From Gemmatimonadota bacterium (GTDB lineage: Bacteria; Gemmatimonadota; Gemmatimonadetes; Gemmatimonadales; Gemmatimonadaceae): 64,000 nt of DNA. This document shows, one piece after another, positions 29,687-38,480 of the stretch; the stretch's first letter is position 1; the number at the start of each line of letters is the position of its first letter. The position numbers were made by a program, and so were the translations under genes. The stretch covers positions 1 to 64,000 of the forward strand of contig VHBP01000001.1 of the NCBI GenBank assembly GCA_016871915.1. Direction: 5' to 3'. Under the pieces are notes generated by a model. That model did no database searches, was not told the origin of the DNA, and saw nothing but the letters and a program-made list of their open reading frames with translations.

Positions 29687-30511
29687 ATGGAATTCCTCGT
29701 CCAGTACTTCGCGAGCATCCCCTCCTCCCACCGGGCGCTGATCCTCGCGGGAGGGATCGCCTGCTTCTGGCTCTGGGAGTCGGCGGGGCCGCTGATCCGC
29801 TTCCGTTCCAACAAGTGGTCGCATGCGCTGGTGAACTTCTTCTTCACCGGCACGACGATCGTCGTCAACTTCGCCCTCGCCTTCCTGCTGCTCCTCGCGT
29901 CGGAGTGGTCGGTGGCGAACGGCGTCGGGTTGCTCGCGCTGGTGCCGAACTGGCCCCTCTGGGCGCAGATGGTGGTGGGGCTCCTTGTGCTTGATCTCGT
30001 CGCCGCCTGGCTCGCGCACTGGGTGCAGCACAAGACGCCGCTCCTCTGGCGGGTGCATCTCGTGCATCACTCCGACACCGAGGTCGATACGACCACGGCG
30101 AACCGGCATCATCCGGGGGAGAGTGTCGTCCGCTTCGCCTTCACCACGCTCGCCGTGCTCGTCACCGGCGCGCCGATGTGGCTCGTCTTTCTCTATCAGT
30201 CACTGAGCGTGGTGCTGAGCCAGTTCAACCACGCGAACATCGCGCTCCCTCCGGCGCTCGACCGCGCGATCAGCTGGGTACTCGTCTCTCCGGACATGCA
30301 CAAGGTGCATCATCACTACGTGATGCCCCACACCGACACCAACTACGGTAACGTCTTCTCGATCTGGGATCGCCTCTTCGGGACCTTCCAGACCATGGAC
30401 CGCCACGCCATCGTCTACGGCGTGGATACGCACATGGCGCCGGCGGAGCATGCGACGGTCGGTGCGCTCCTGACGATGCCGTTGCGGCCGGGGACCAAGG
30501 CCCCGCGCTGA
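29687..30511 (+). CDS. Sterol desaturase / fatty acid hydroxylase superfamily protein
   Basis: WVQHKTPLLWRVHLVHHSDTEVDTTTANRHHP; SPDMHKVHHHYVMPHTDTNYGNVFSIWDRLFGTF. Confidence 0.93.
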   Translation: MEFLVQYFASIPSSHRALILAGGIACFWLWESAGPLIRFRSNKWSHALVNFFFTGTTIVVNFALAFLLLLASEWSVANGVGLLALVPNWPLWAQMVVGLLVLDLVAAWLAHWVQHKTPLLWRVHLVHHSDTEVDTTTANRHHPGESVVRFAFTTLAVLVTGAPMWLVFLYQSLSVVLSQFNHANIALPPALDRAISWVLVSPDMHKVHHHYVMPHTDTNYGNVFSIWDRLFGTFQTMDRHAIVYGVDTHMAPAEHATVGALLTMPLRPGTKAPR

Positions 30512-30514
30512 GCG

Positions 30515-32374
30515 CTACTGCGCGATCGCCACGCCGTCGCGCCGCGGGTCGGCGACGCCGATGCGGCGGTCGTTCCTCTCCACGACGATCGCGTGGAGCC
30601 CCCCAAAGGTGATATCCGCCACGCGACTCAGCGGGCGGTATCCCTTCGCGACGAGCGCCGCATAGACGGCGCTACTGAATCCCGGCTCGACCTCCACCTC
30701 GGTCCGCGAGGGGGACGAGAGGATGCGCGGGGCCGCCATCGCGAGGGTCGGGTCCTCACCGAAGGCGAGGAGGCGCAGGGCGACCTGCGTGACCGAGGGC
30801 TGGATGTACTGCGAGCCCCCCGCGCCGATCACGAGCCGGACCCGATCGCGATCGAGGATGATCGTCGGGGCGATCGTCGAGTTGGTGTAGCGATTCGGGC
30901 CGCGCGTCCGTGCGTCGAGATTCGCGCCAGACGAGTTGAGGAAGAACCCATCGGTGTAGACGCCCGAGCCGAAGAGCAGGCCGACCGTCGTCGTCATCGA
31001 GACCGCGTTCCCGTCGGCGTCAATCACGGAGAGATGTGAGGTGAAGCTCGCCGGGGCGTCCGCATCGGACGTCGTCGCCGATGCGTCGGGTCGAGCCGCG
31101 CTCCCCGTCTGCGGGCGCGTCGCCACGGGCATCGCATACGCCGCGCAGGCAGCCGGCATCGGCGCTGCCTCGAACGGCCAGGGATCTCCCGCGCGCACCG
31201 TGTCGATCGCCGCTGCCTGCACCAGCGCCGCACGCGTCCGCGCATAGCCGGCGTTGACCACGCCGCGCATCGGCACCGCCATCACCGCCGGATCCCCACG
31301 CCAGGTCCCGCCATCGGCGGTCGCGGTGCGGATCACTCCCGTCATCGTCACCACCGCCTCGGGGGACATCGTGAGTCCCGCGCCACGCGTGAGCCCCGAG
31401 GCCTCGGCGAGATGCAGCATCGCGAGCACCGGCGCGCCCCCCACCGGGGCGGGGGCGCCAAGCACGGTGTGCCCGCGCCACGCCGTGCAGAGCGGGGGAC
31501 CATCGGCCACCGGATAGGTGCGGAGGTCACGCTCGGTGATCAGCCCGCCCTGCGCCTGCACCGTCGCGGCGAGTCGCGCGGCGATCGGCCCCGTATGGAA
31601 GGCCTCGCGCCCCCCCTGGGCGATCGCCTCGAGCGTCGCCGCCAGCCCCGGCTGCACGAGACGATCCCCCGGCCGCAGCGCCTCACCATTCGGCAGGAGG
31701 AGTCGCGTGGCCGCGCTGTCAGTGAGCAGCTTCTCGCGCGACGAGGCGATCGTGCGCGAGAGCAGCGGGCCGACGATGAATCCCTCGCGCGCGAGCCGGA
31801 TCGCCGGCGCCATCACCTGCGCGAGCGGGAGGCGCCCGAATCGCCGATGGGTCTCGAGGAGTCCCGCCACCATCCCAGGGGTCGCCGCGATGCGACCGGG
31901 GCGGCGTGACCCAGCGGCCTCCGCCTCCCCCCATGCGGGATCCTCCCCGGTGCGCGGATAGAACGAGAGATGCGAGGCGCGTCGCGCGGTGGCGTCGTAG
32001 TGGAGCATCGCCCCGCCACCCCCGATCCCCGTCTGCGAGATGTCGGTCACGGAGAGGGCGAAGGCGACGGCCACCGCCGCATCAGCCGCATTGCCGCCGG
32101 CGCGGAGGAGCTCCGCCCCCGCGGCCGCCGCATCGACCTGCGAGGCGACGACCATCCCGCGCGATCCATCCGCGCGCTTCCCGCTCGCGGGGGTCAGTGC
32201 GGCGTGGTCACCCGCGACACGCCCGCAGGCGGCGAGGGCGATGGGGAGGGTGAGCAGGAGTGCCGAGCGAGCGATGCGGGGCGAGCGGTGCGTGCGAATC
32301 AGGTCCGAGTCCGTTTGGGGAAGACGAAAACGTGGCGCTCCAGCCGCCGTTCCGCCACGGCAGGCGAGGCGCAC
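30515..32374 (-). CDS. ggt: Gamma-glutamyltransferase (probable lipoprotein)
   Basis: AELLRAGGNAADAAVAVAFALSVTDISQTGIGGGG; TSHLSVIDADGNAVSMTTTVGLLFGSGVYTDGFFLNS; lipobox ALAACG implies a true start downstream of the ORF start. Confidence 0.9.
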   Translation of the reverse strand: MRLACRGGTAAGAPRFRLPQTDSDLIRTHRSPRIARSALLLTLPIALAACGRVAGDHAALTPASGKRADGSRGMVVASQVDAAAAGAELLRAGGNAADAAVAVAFALSVTDISQTGIGGGGAMLHYDATARRASHLSFYPRTGEDPAWGEAEAAGSRRPGRIAATPGMVAGLLETHRRFGRLPLAQVMAPAIRLAREGFIVGPLLSRTIASSREKLLTDSAATRLLLPNGEALRPGDRLVQPGLAATLEAIAQGGREAFHTGPIAARLAATVQAQGGLITERDLRTYPVADGPPLCTAWRGHTVLGAPAPVGGAPVLAMLHLAEASGLTRGAGLTMSPEAVVTMTGVIRTATADGGTWRGDPAVMAVPMRGVVNAGYARTRAALVQAAAIDTVRAGDPWPFEAAPMPAACAAYAMPVATRPQTGSAARPDASATTSDADAPASFTSHLSVIDADGNAVSMTTTVGLLFGSGVYTDGFFLNSSGANLDARTRGPNRYTNSTIAPTIILDRDRVRLVIGAGGSQYIQPSVTQVALRLLAFGEDPTLAMAAPRILSSPSRTEVEVEPGFSSAVYAALVAKGYRPLSRVADITFGGLHAIVVERNDRRIGVADPRRDGVAIAQ

Positions 32375-32384
32375 GGTGGCGGAC

Positions 32385-34529
32385 TCAGCCCCCGGCGGCG
32401 ATCCGCCAGAGCTGCGCCACGAGGAAGCAGGTCACGAATCCCAGTCCGACGGGGAGTAGTGTGGCCACGGTCGTCCACTTCGCGCTCCGCGTCTCCTGCC
32501 AGATCGTATAGATCGTGGTCGAGCACGGATTATGCAGGAGACTGAAGAGCATCAGGCAGAGCCCCGTCAGCGTCGTCCACCCATTCGCGCGGAGCATCGT
32601 CCCGATCTGCGAGGCATCGAGCTCGAAGAGGACGCCCGCCCCCGCACCCGCCTCGGGGCCCCCGGTCGTGAGCGCCGTGAGCATCAGCACGGTCGGGATG
32701 ATGATCTCGTTCGCCGGGATCGCGACGAGATAGGCGAGGAGGATCACCCCGTTGAGCCCGATGAGCACCCCGAGGGGATCGAAGGCGCGCACCAGATGGG
32801 CCGCCGTACTCTCGCCCCCCCACCCCACATTCCCGATCAACCAGATCACCGCCCCCGCTGGCGCGGCGAAGACGATCGCGCGCCAGAGCACGATCAACGT
32901 GCGGTCGATGATCGAGGTATAGAGCGTCTGCAGCAGTCGCGGCGGACGATAGGGCGGGAGCTCCAGACTGAAGCTCGTCGCCTCGCCACGCAGCACGGTG
33001 TGCGTCAGGACCCACGAACTCCCGAACATGATCACGATCCCGAGGAGCGTCACCCCGACCACTGCACCCGCGGAGACGAGGCCGGCGAGTGCTGGCGGCG
33101 CGAGCACTCCGATGAAGAGCGAGGCCATCAGGATCTGCGTCGGCCAGCGCCCATTGCAGAGCGAGAAGTTGTTCGTGATGATCGCGATCAAGCGTTCGCG
33201 CGGGCTGTCGATCACCCGGGTGGCCACCACACCCGCGGCGTTGCACCCGAACCCCATGCACATCGTGAGCGCCTGCTTCCCATGCGCCCCCACCGTCCGG
33301 AAGAGCCCGTCGAGATTGAAGGCGACGCGCGGGAGATATCCGAGATCCTCCAGCAGCGTGAAGAGCGGGAAGAAGATCGCCATCGGCGGCAACATCACCG
33401 AGATCACCCACGCCGTCGCCAGATACACCCCATCGAGGAGGAGTCCGCGTATCCAGAGCGGGAGCCCGATCGACGCCGCGAGCCCCTGCAGCCAGGGATG
33501 CCCCTGATCGATCAACAGGTCGGCGAGCATCCCCGAGGGGACGTTCGCCCCAGCGATCGTCACCCAGAAGACGACGCCGAGCATCGCGATCATCAGCGGG
33601 AAACCCGTCAGAGGGCTCGTGAGCCAGCGGTCCAAGGTACGATCGAAGTCGAATCCGATCTTCGAGAGCCCCGTCCTCTGAGCGCGCGCCGCGATCGAAG
33701 CCGCCGCGAAGTACAATCCCTCGGCGATCCGATCATGGAAGTCCGCCGGGAGTCGCCACCGGACCGCGCTCGCCACCCGGAGCACCTCCGGCGGCATCGT
33801 CGCCTCCACGCGTTCATCCGCGTTCAGCAAGCGTAGCGCGACCCACCGGCTGTTCGGGCGATCGGGCATCACCGCGCGCACCGCAACCTCCACCTCGCCG
33901 ATTGACGCCTCGACCTCCGGCGCGAAGGTGCGCACCCGTGTCGGGGCGGGGGCGATCACTCCGGTCGCCACCTCGTGAATCGCCTGGCGCAGCGCATCGA
34001 TCCCTTCGCCACGCCGCGCCGCCGCCGCGATCACCGGCACCCCGAGCTCCGTCGCGAGCTTCGCCGGATCGACGGCGACGCCGAGTCGCTTCGCCTCGTC
34101 CATGAGATTCAGGCAGACCACCACGTGCGGGGTGATCTCGAGCACCTGGAGCGCGAGGTTGAGGTTCCGCTCGAGGCGCGTGGCATCGAGCATGAGCACC
34201 GTGACCTCCGGCGCGCCGAAGAGCAGCGTGTCGCGCGCGACCTCCTCGTCGGTGCTCGCCGCCTGCAGCGAGTAGGTCCCCGGGAGATCGATCAGGCGAT
34301 ACCGCGTGGCCCCCACATTGAACCGCCCCTCGGCGCGCGTGACCGTCTTGCCAGGCCAATTCCCCGTGTGCTGCCGGAGCCCGGTGAGCGCGTTGAACAC
34401 CGTGCTCTTCCCGACGTTCGGATTCCCTGCGAGCGCCACGAGATGATCGAAGCCGCCGGAGCGGACGCCGAGCTGCACCAGCGAGTCGTCTAGGCGCGGG
34501 AGCCGGGTGCGCATCGTGGTCGTCGCCAT
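32385..34529 (-). CDS. feoB: Ferrous iron transport protein B
   Basis: GNPNVGKSTVFNALTGLRQHTGNWPGKTVTRAEG; CMGFGCNAAGVVATRVIDSPRERLIAIITNNFSLCNGRWP. Confidence 0.96.
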   Translation of the reverse strand: MATTTMRTRLPRLDDSLVQLGVRSGGFDHLVALAGNPNVGKSTVFNALTGLRQHTGNWPGKTVTRAEGRFNVGATRYRLIDLPGTYSLQAASTDEEVARDTLLFGAPEVTVLMLDATRLERNLNLALQVLEITPHVVVCLNLMDEAKRLGVAVDPAKLATELGVPVIAAAARRGEGIDALRQAIHEVATGVIAPAPTRVRTFAPEVEASIGEVEVAVRAVMPDRPNSRWVALRLLNADERVEATMPPEVLRVASAVRWRLPADFHDRIAEGLYFAAASIAARAQRTGLSKIGFDFDRTLDRWLTSPLTGFPLMIAMLGVVFWVTIAGANVPSGMLADLLIDQGHPWLQGLAASIGLPLWIRGLLLDGVYLATAWVISVMLPPMAIFFPLFTLLEDLGYLPRVAFNLDGLFRTVGAHGKQALTMCMGFGCNAAGVVATRVIDSPRERLIAIITNNFSLCNGRWPTQILMASLFIGVLAPPALAGLVSAGAVVGVTLLGIVIMFGSSWVLTHTVLRGEATSFSLELPPYRPPRLLQTLYTSIIDRTLIVLWRAIVFAAPAGAVIWLIGNVGWGGESTAAHLVRAFDPLGVLIGLNGVILLAYLVAIPANEIIIPTVLMLTALTTGGPEAGAGAGVLFELDASQIGTMLRANGWTTLTGLCLMLFSLLHNPCSTTIYTIWQETRSAKWTTVATLLPVGLGFVTCFLVAQLWRIAAGG

Positions 34530-35395
34530 CACACCCTCTCGGCGGCGTCGAACGGCTCGATCGCGATCCACTGCGCCTGTTGACGACGCAGCGCGATCAG
34601 TGCCCCACGAATGCGATAGGCGATCGGATCACCGGACGCGCTCCGCATCTCGGCGGTGATCGCGGTGCCGGGAACGACGCCGAGGTCGAGGAGGCGACGA
34701 CGCTGCGGGCCGCGGCAGTCGGCGGTGAGATGCGTGACGCGGGCGGTGGCACCGACGGGGAGGTCGGCGAGGGTGCGTGCCGGCGCGGCGATGGTCGCCG
34801 CCGCTGCGGTGGATGGGCGCGTGCCGGGGAGCGAGAGGGAGACCGGCTCGGGGAGCGCCTCGAGGGGTGCAGGGAGCTCGCCCTGCGCGGTGGGGATCGG
34901 CTCGCCATGTGGATCGAAGCGCGGCTGGCCGAGTCGCGCGGCGAGGGCATCGATCTCCGCGGCGGAGAGGCGGTGTTCCTCTTCCTCGGCGACCTCGTGC
35001 CATTCATCGGGGGCGAGCCCGGTGCGATCGGCGAGGAAGCGCTCGAGGAGGCGATGCGAGCGGACGAGCTGGAGCGCGGCGGTGCGCCCATTGTCGGTGA
35101 GCCGGTAGCCGTGATCGCTCGGATGGGCGAGACCGGTCGCGACGAGTCGATCGAGGAGTCGGAGGGCGACGGGGCGGGGGATGGCGAGGGCGCCCGCGAC
35201 GGCGTCGAGGTGCACGGGGCGTTCCTCGCTCGAGCGGTGCACGAGGTATTTGAGGGCGTCCTCGGTGCGGGCGCGTTCGGAGAGGCGGAGGCGTCGGCGG
35301 AGTCGCGCGGCGAGGCCGGTGCGCGGCCAGACCACGGCGAGGGTGGCGGCAGCGCCCACGGCGAACCAGGCGAGGGCGAGGCGGGGATCGGTCAT
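34529..35395 (-). CDS. DtxR/MntR-like winged-helix regulator fused to FeoA domain, with N-terminal TM segment
   Basis: LALAWFAVGAAATLAVVW TM; EDALKYLVH...RPVALRLLDRLVATGLAHPSDHGYRLTDNGRTAALQLVRSHRLLERFLAD; FeoA-like ADLPVGATARVTHLTADCRGPQRRRLLDLGVVPGTAI. Confidence 0.88.
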   Translation of the reverse strand: MTDPRLALAWFAVGAAATLAVVWPRTGLAARLRRRLRLSERARTEDALKYLVHRSSEERPVHLDAVAGALAIPRPVALRLLDRLVATGLAHPSDHGYRLTDNGRTAALQLVRSHRLLERFLADRTGLAPDEWHEVAEEEEHRLSAAEIDALAARLGQPRFDPHGEPIPTAQGELPAPLEALPEPVSLSLPGTRPSTAAAATIAAPARTLADLPVGATARVTHLTADCRGPQRRRLLDLGVVPGTAITAEMRSASGDPIAYRIRGALIALRRQQAQWIAIEPFDAAERV

Positions 35396-35532
35396 CGGTG
35401 GGGCGAAAACTTCGTACGTCCTAAATTAGGGGGTCGGGGGGCCGCAGGGTCAAGTGCTTGCCCTCCTATGGGGGCGGGGGATTGCTTTCCCTCCGCCCGG
35501 GACGCCCGCTGCGAATCCTCCACGCCCCCCTC

Positions 35533-37011
35533 GTGTCCTCTTCGACCTCCCTCCGCCGCGACCTCGGCTTCCTCGGCCTCACCGCCACCGGCGTCTGCTC
35601 CATGGTCGGGGCGTCGATCCATATCATACCCTTTCTGGTGCAGGTGACCGTCCCGGGGATCGGCCCCTGGGTCCTCCCGGCCTTCGCCTTCGCCGCCCTC
35701 CCCGCCTTCCTCGCCGCCCTCGCCTACGCCGCGCTCGCCTCGGCGATGCCGCGCGCCGGCGGGAGCTACCTCTTCGCGAGCCGCGGACTCCATCCCTCGC
35801 TCGGTTTCGTCGCCTCCTTCTCGCAGTGGGTCGGCCTCTCGATCGTGATCGGGGCGGTGGCGTACGTGATCCCCGTGTTCCTCTCAGGTGTGGCGGAGGG
35901 GCTTGGGAGCACCGGCCTGGCAGGGATGATGCTCGACGGCCCGGTGCGCCCCCTGATCGCCCTCGCACTCGTCTGGGGGTTCGTGGCGCTCAACCTGCGC
36001 GGGCTCGCGGCGTACGAGCGCACGTTGATCCCCCTCATGCTCGTGATGTTCGCGCTCGGGGCGATCGTGATCGTCGTCGGGGCAGGGCATGACCACGCCG
36101 ACTTCGCTGCGGCGATGGCGCCGAGTGGGGCGGGGCTTTCCGCTTCGCGTGTGGCCCCCTTCGACAAGGACACCTTCATCGCGGCCGCCGCGGTCCTCTT
36201 CTCGAGCTTCATCGGCTTCGATGCGATCGCGCAGGCGGGGGGCGAGGCGCGTGATCCGGCGCGTGCGTTGCCGCGCGCGATCCTCCTCACCTTCGCGGTG
36301 GTGTCGGGGTTCTATCTGAGCTTCGCGGCGGCGGTCTATCACGCCGTCCCGTGGGAGGTCGTCGCGGCCACACCCGCGAACGAGACCCCGACCGCCTCGG
36401 CGCTCTTGGCGCCCTTCCTCTCCCCGCTCGGGCGCGCGGCGATCACCGCTGGTGCTGCCGTCGCGCTGATCAACGATCTCCCGGGGATGCTCCTCAGCGT
36501 CTCGCGTCTGATGTTCGCCTGGGCGCGCGATGGGGTCTTCCCCGCCTGGGCTGCCGATGTGCATCCCGAGCGGCGGACCCCGCGGATGGCGTTGCTCGCC
36601 AGCGGGGCGATGGCGACTGTCGGCGTGGTGCTCAGTCATAGTGCGGGGAGCTTCTCCAAGGGTGTCGATATCATGGTCGTCGCGATGCTGGTGAACTTCC
36701 TGTTGATCTGCCTGGCGTTGGTGAAGCTCCCTACGCGGCACCCCGCGCTCGCGGCGCGGATGACCTTCCTCGCCGAGCCGCGTGCGCGGCAGATCGTCGG
36801 GATCGCTGGGGTGAGCGTGCTCTCGCTCTTCCTTGCCGTGCATGTGCGACGTGAGCTCAGCGCCGAGGTCACCGTCTGGTACGAGCGTCCGCTTGCCGTG
36901 TGGGGCGCGGTGATGGCGATCGGCACCCTCGTGCATCTCGTCGAACTTTGGAAACTCCGTGCGCGTGAGGGGGATCTCACCGCGCGCTTCGCGACCCTCC
37001 CAGAGGAATGA
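35533..37011 (+). CDS. APC-family amino acid permease
   Basis: GFLGLTATGVCSMVGASIHIIPF; SAMPRAGGSYLFASRGLHPSLGF; FSSFIGFDAIAQAGGEARDPARALPRAIL; GTG start proposed. Confidence 0.88.
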   Translation: MSSSTSLRRDLGFLGLTATGVCSMVGASIHIIPFLVQVTVPGIGPWVLPAFAFAALPAFLAALAYAALASAMPRAGGSYLFASRGLHPSLGFVASFSQWVGLSIVIGAVAYVIPVFLSGVAEGLGSTGLAGMMLDGPVRPLIALALVWGFVALNLRGLAAYERTLIPLMLVMFALGAIVIVVGAGHDHADFAAAMAPSGAGLSASRVAPFDKDTFIAAAAVLFSSFIGFDAIAQAGGEARDPARALPRAILLTFAVVSGFYLSFAAAVYHAVPWEVVAATPANETPTASALLAPFLSPLGRAAITAGAAVALINDLPGMLLSVSRLMFAWARDGVFPAWAADVHPERRTPRMALLASGAMATVGVVLSHSAGSFSKGVDIMVVAMLVNFLLICLALVKLPTRHPALAARMTFLAEPRARQIVGIAGVSVLSLFLAVHVRRELSAEVTVWYERPLAVWGAVMAIGTLVHLVELWKLRAREGDLTARFATLPEE

Positions 37012-37018
37012 ATCACCG

Positions 37019-38473
37019 ATGACCTCTATCAGTCGGTACGCGATCGGTCCCAATCTGTCGATCGCGCGGATCCTCACCGGGCTCTGGCAGGTGGCGGATC
37101 AGGAGCGCGATGGCCGCGCCTTCGATCTCGACCGCGCCGCCGATGCGATGGGGCCGTATGTGGCCGCGGGGTTCACCACCTTCGACATGGCCGACCACTA
37201 CGGGTCGGCGGAGGAGATCGTCGGGCGCTTCCGCACGCGGCCGGGCTCGCCGGCCACTCAGCTCCTTACCAAGTGGGTCCCCGAGCCGGGGCCGATCACG
37301 CGGGAGATGGTGCGTGCCGCCGTCGACCGCGCCTGCGCGCGGATGCGTGTCGAGCGGATCGATCTCCTGCAATTCCATGCATGGAGCTATGCGGATCCCG
37401 CTTGGCTCGATGCCATGTGCTATCTGGATGAGCTGCGACGCGAGGGACGGATCGCGCATCTCGGGCTCACCAACACTGACACCGCCCATCTGCGACTCGT
37501 CGTGGAGAGCGGGATCCCGATCGCGACGAACCAGATCTGCTATTCGTTGCTCGATCAGCGGGCGGCGGGAGCGATGGCTGAGTACTGCGCGCGGAAGGGG
37601 GTCGCGATCCTCGCCTTCGGCACGCTCGCTGGTGGCTTCCTCACGGACAAGTGGCTCGGCGCGCCGGAGCCCGATTGGGATGCACTCAGCACCTGGTCAC
37701 AGATGAAATACGGCCGCTTCATCCGCGTGGTCGGCGGATGGGCGGCACTGCAACGGGTCCTGCGTGCCGCGCGCACCGTGGCGGATCGGCACGGGGTCTC
37801 GATCGCCAACATCGCCACGCGGTACATCCTCGATGCCCCAGCGATCGGCGGAGTGATCATCGGCGCCCGGCTTGGCGAGCGCGCGCATCTCGAAGACAAT
37901 GCGCGCACCGATGCCTTGCAGCTCACCGCGGACGACCGCGCGACGATCGCCGAGGCGTTGGCGACGCTCGAGTCGGTGCCCGGGGACTGTGGGGACGAGT
38001 ATCGGAAACCACCGTTCCTGACGGCGAGCGGGGACCTCTCGCATCATGTCGCGTCGTTCCCAGCGCCCTTCAGGGTAGATACCGCGCCCGATGGCGCACG
38101 GCGTGCTTTCAGCGGGACGCCGTGGGAGACGTCAGCGGGGTATGCACGCGCGGTGCGCATCGGCGATCGCATCGTGGTCTCGGGCACCACCGCCACGCAT
38201 GGCGATCGCGCGATGGGGGGCACCGACGCCTACGCGCAGGCGCATCACGTGTTCGATAAGATCGAAGGGGCGGTGCAGTCGCTCGGTGGCGCGCTCGCCG
38301 ATGTGGTGCGCACGCGGGTCTTCGTGAGCCGGATCGAGGACTGGGAAGCGGTCGCGCGCGCGCATGGGGAGCGGTTCGGGAGCATCCGCCCCGCCAACAC
38401 CCTCGTGCGCGCGGAGTTGATCGGGGCGGAGTATCTGGTGGAGATCGAGGCGGAGGCGGTGGTGCGGGGGTAG
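37019..38473 (+). CDS. Aldo/keto reductase fused to C-terminal RidA (YjgF/YER057c/UK114)-like domain
   Basis: FDMADHYGSAEEIVGRF, LLTKWVPEPG, IDLLQFHAW (AKR); RAFSGTPWETSAGYARAVRIGDRIVVSGTTATHG...AGEYLVEIEAEAVV-type tail (RidA). Confidence 0.88.
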   Translation: MTSISRYAIGPNLSIARILTGLWQVADQERDGRAFDLDRAADAMGPYVAAGFTTFDMADHYGSAEEIVGRFRTRPGSPATQLLTKWVPEPGPITREMVRAAVDRACARMRVERIDLLQFHAWSYADPAWLDAMCYLDELRREGRIAHLGLTNTDTAHLRLVVESGIPIATNQICYSLLDQRAAGAMAEYCARKGVAILAFGTLAGGFLTDKWLGAPEPDWDALSTWSQMKYGRFIRVVGGWAALQRVLRAARTVADRHGVSIANIATRYILDAPAIGGVIIGARLGERAHLEDNARTDALQLTADDRATIAEALATLESVPGDCGDEYRKPPFLTASGDLSHHVASFPAPFRVDTAPDGARRAFSGTPWETSAGYARAVRIGDRIVVSGTTATHGDRAMGGTDAYAQAHHVFDKIEGAVQSLGGALADVVRTRVFVSRIEDWEAVARAHGERFGSIRPANTLVRAELIGAEYLVEIEAEAVVRG

Positions 38474-38480
38474 CGTCCGC

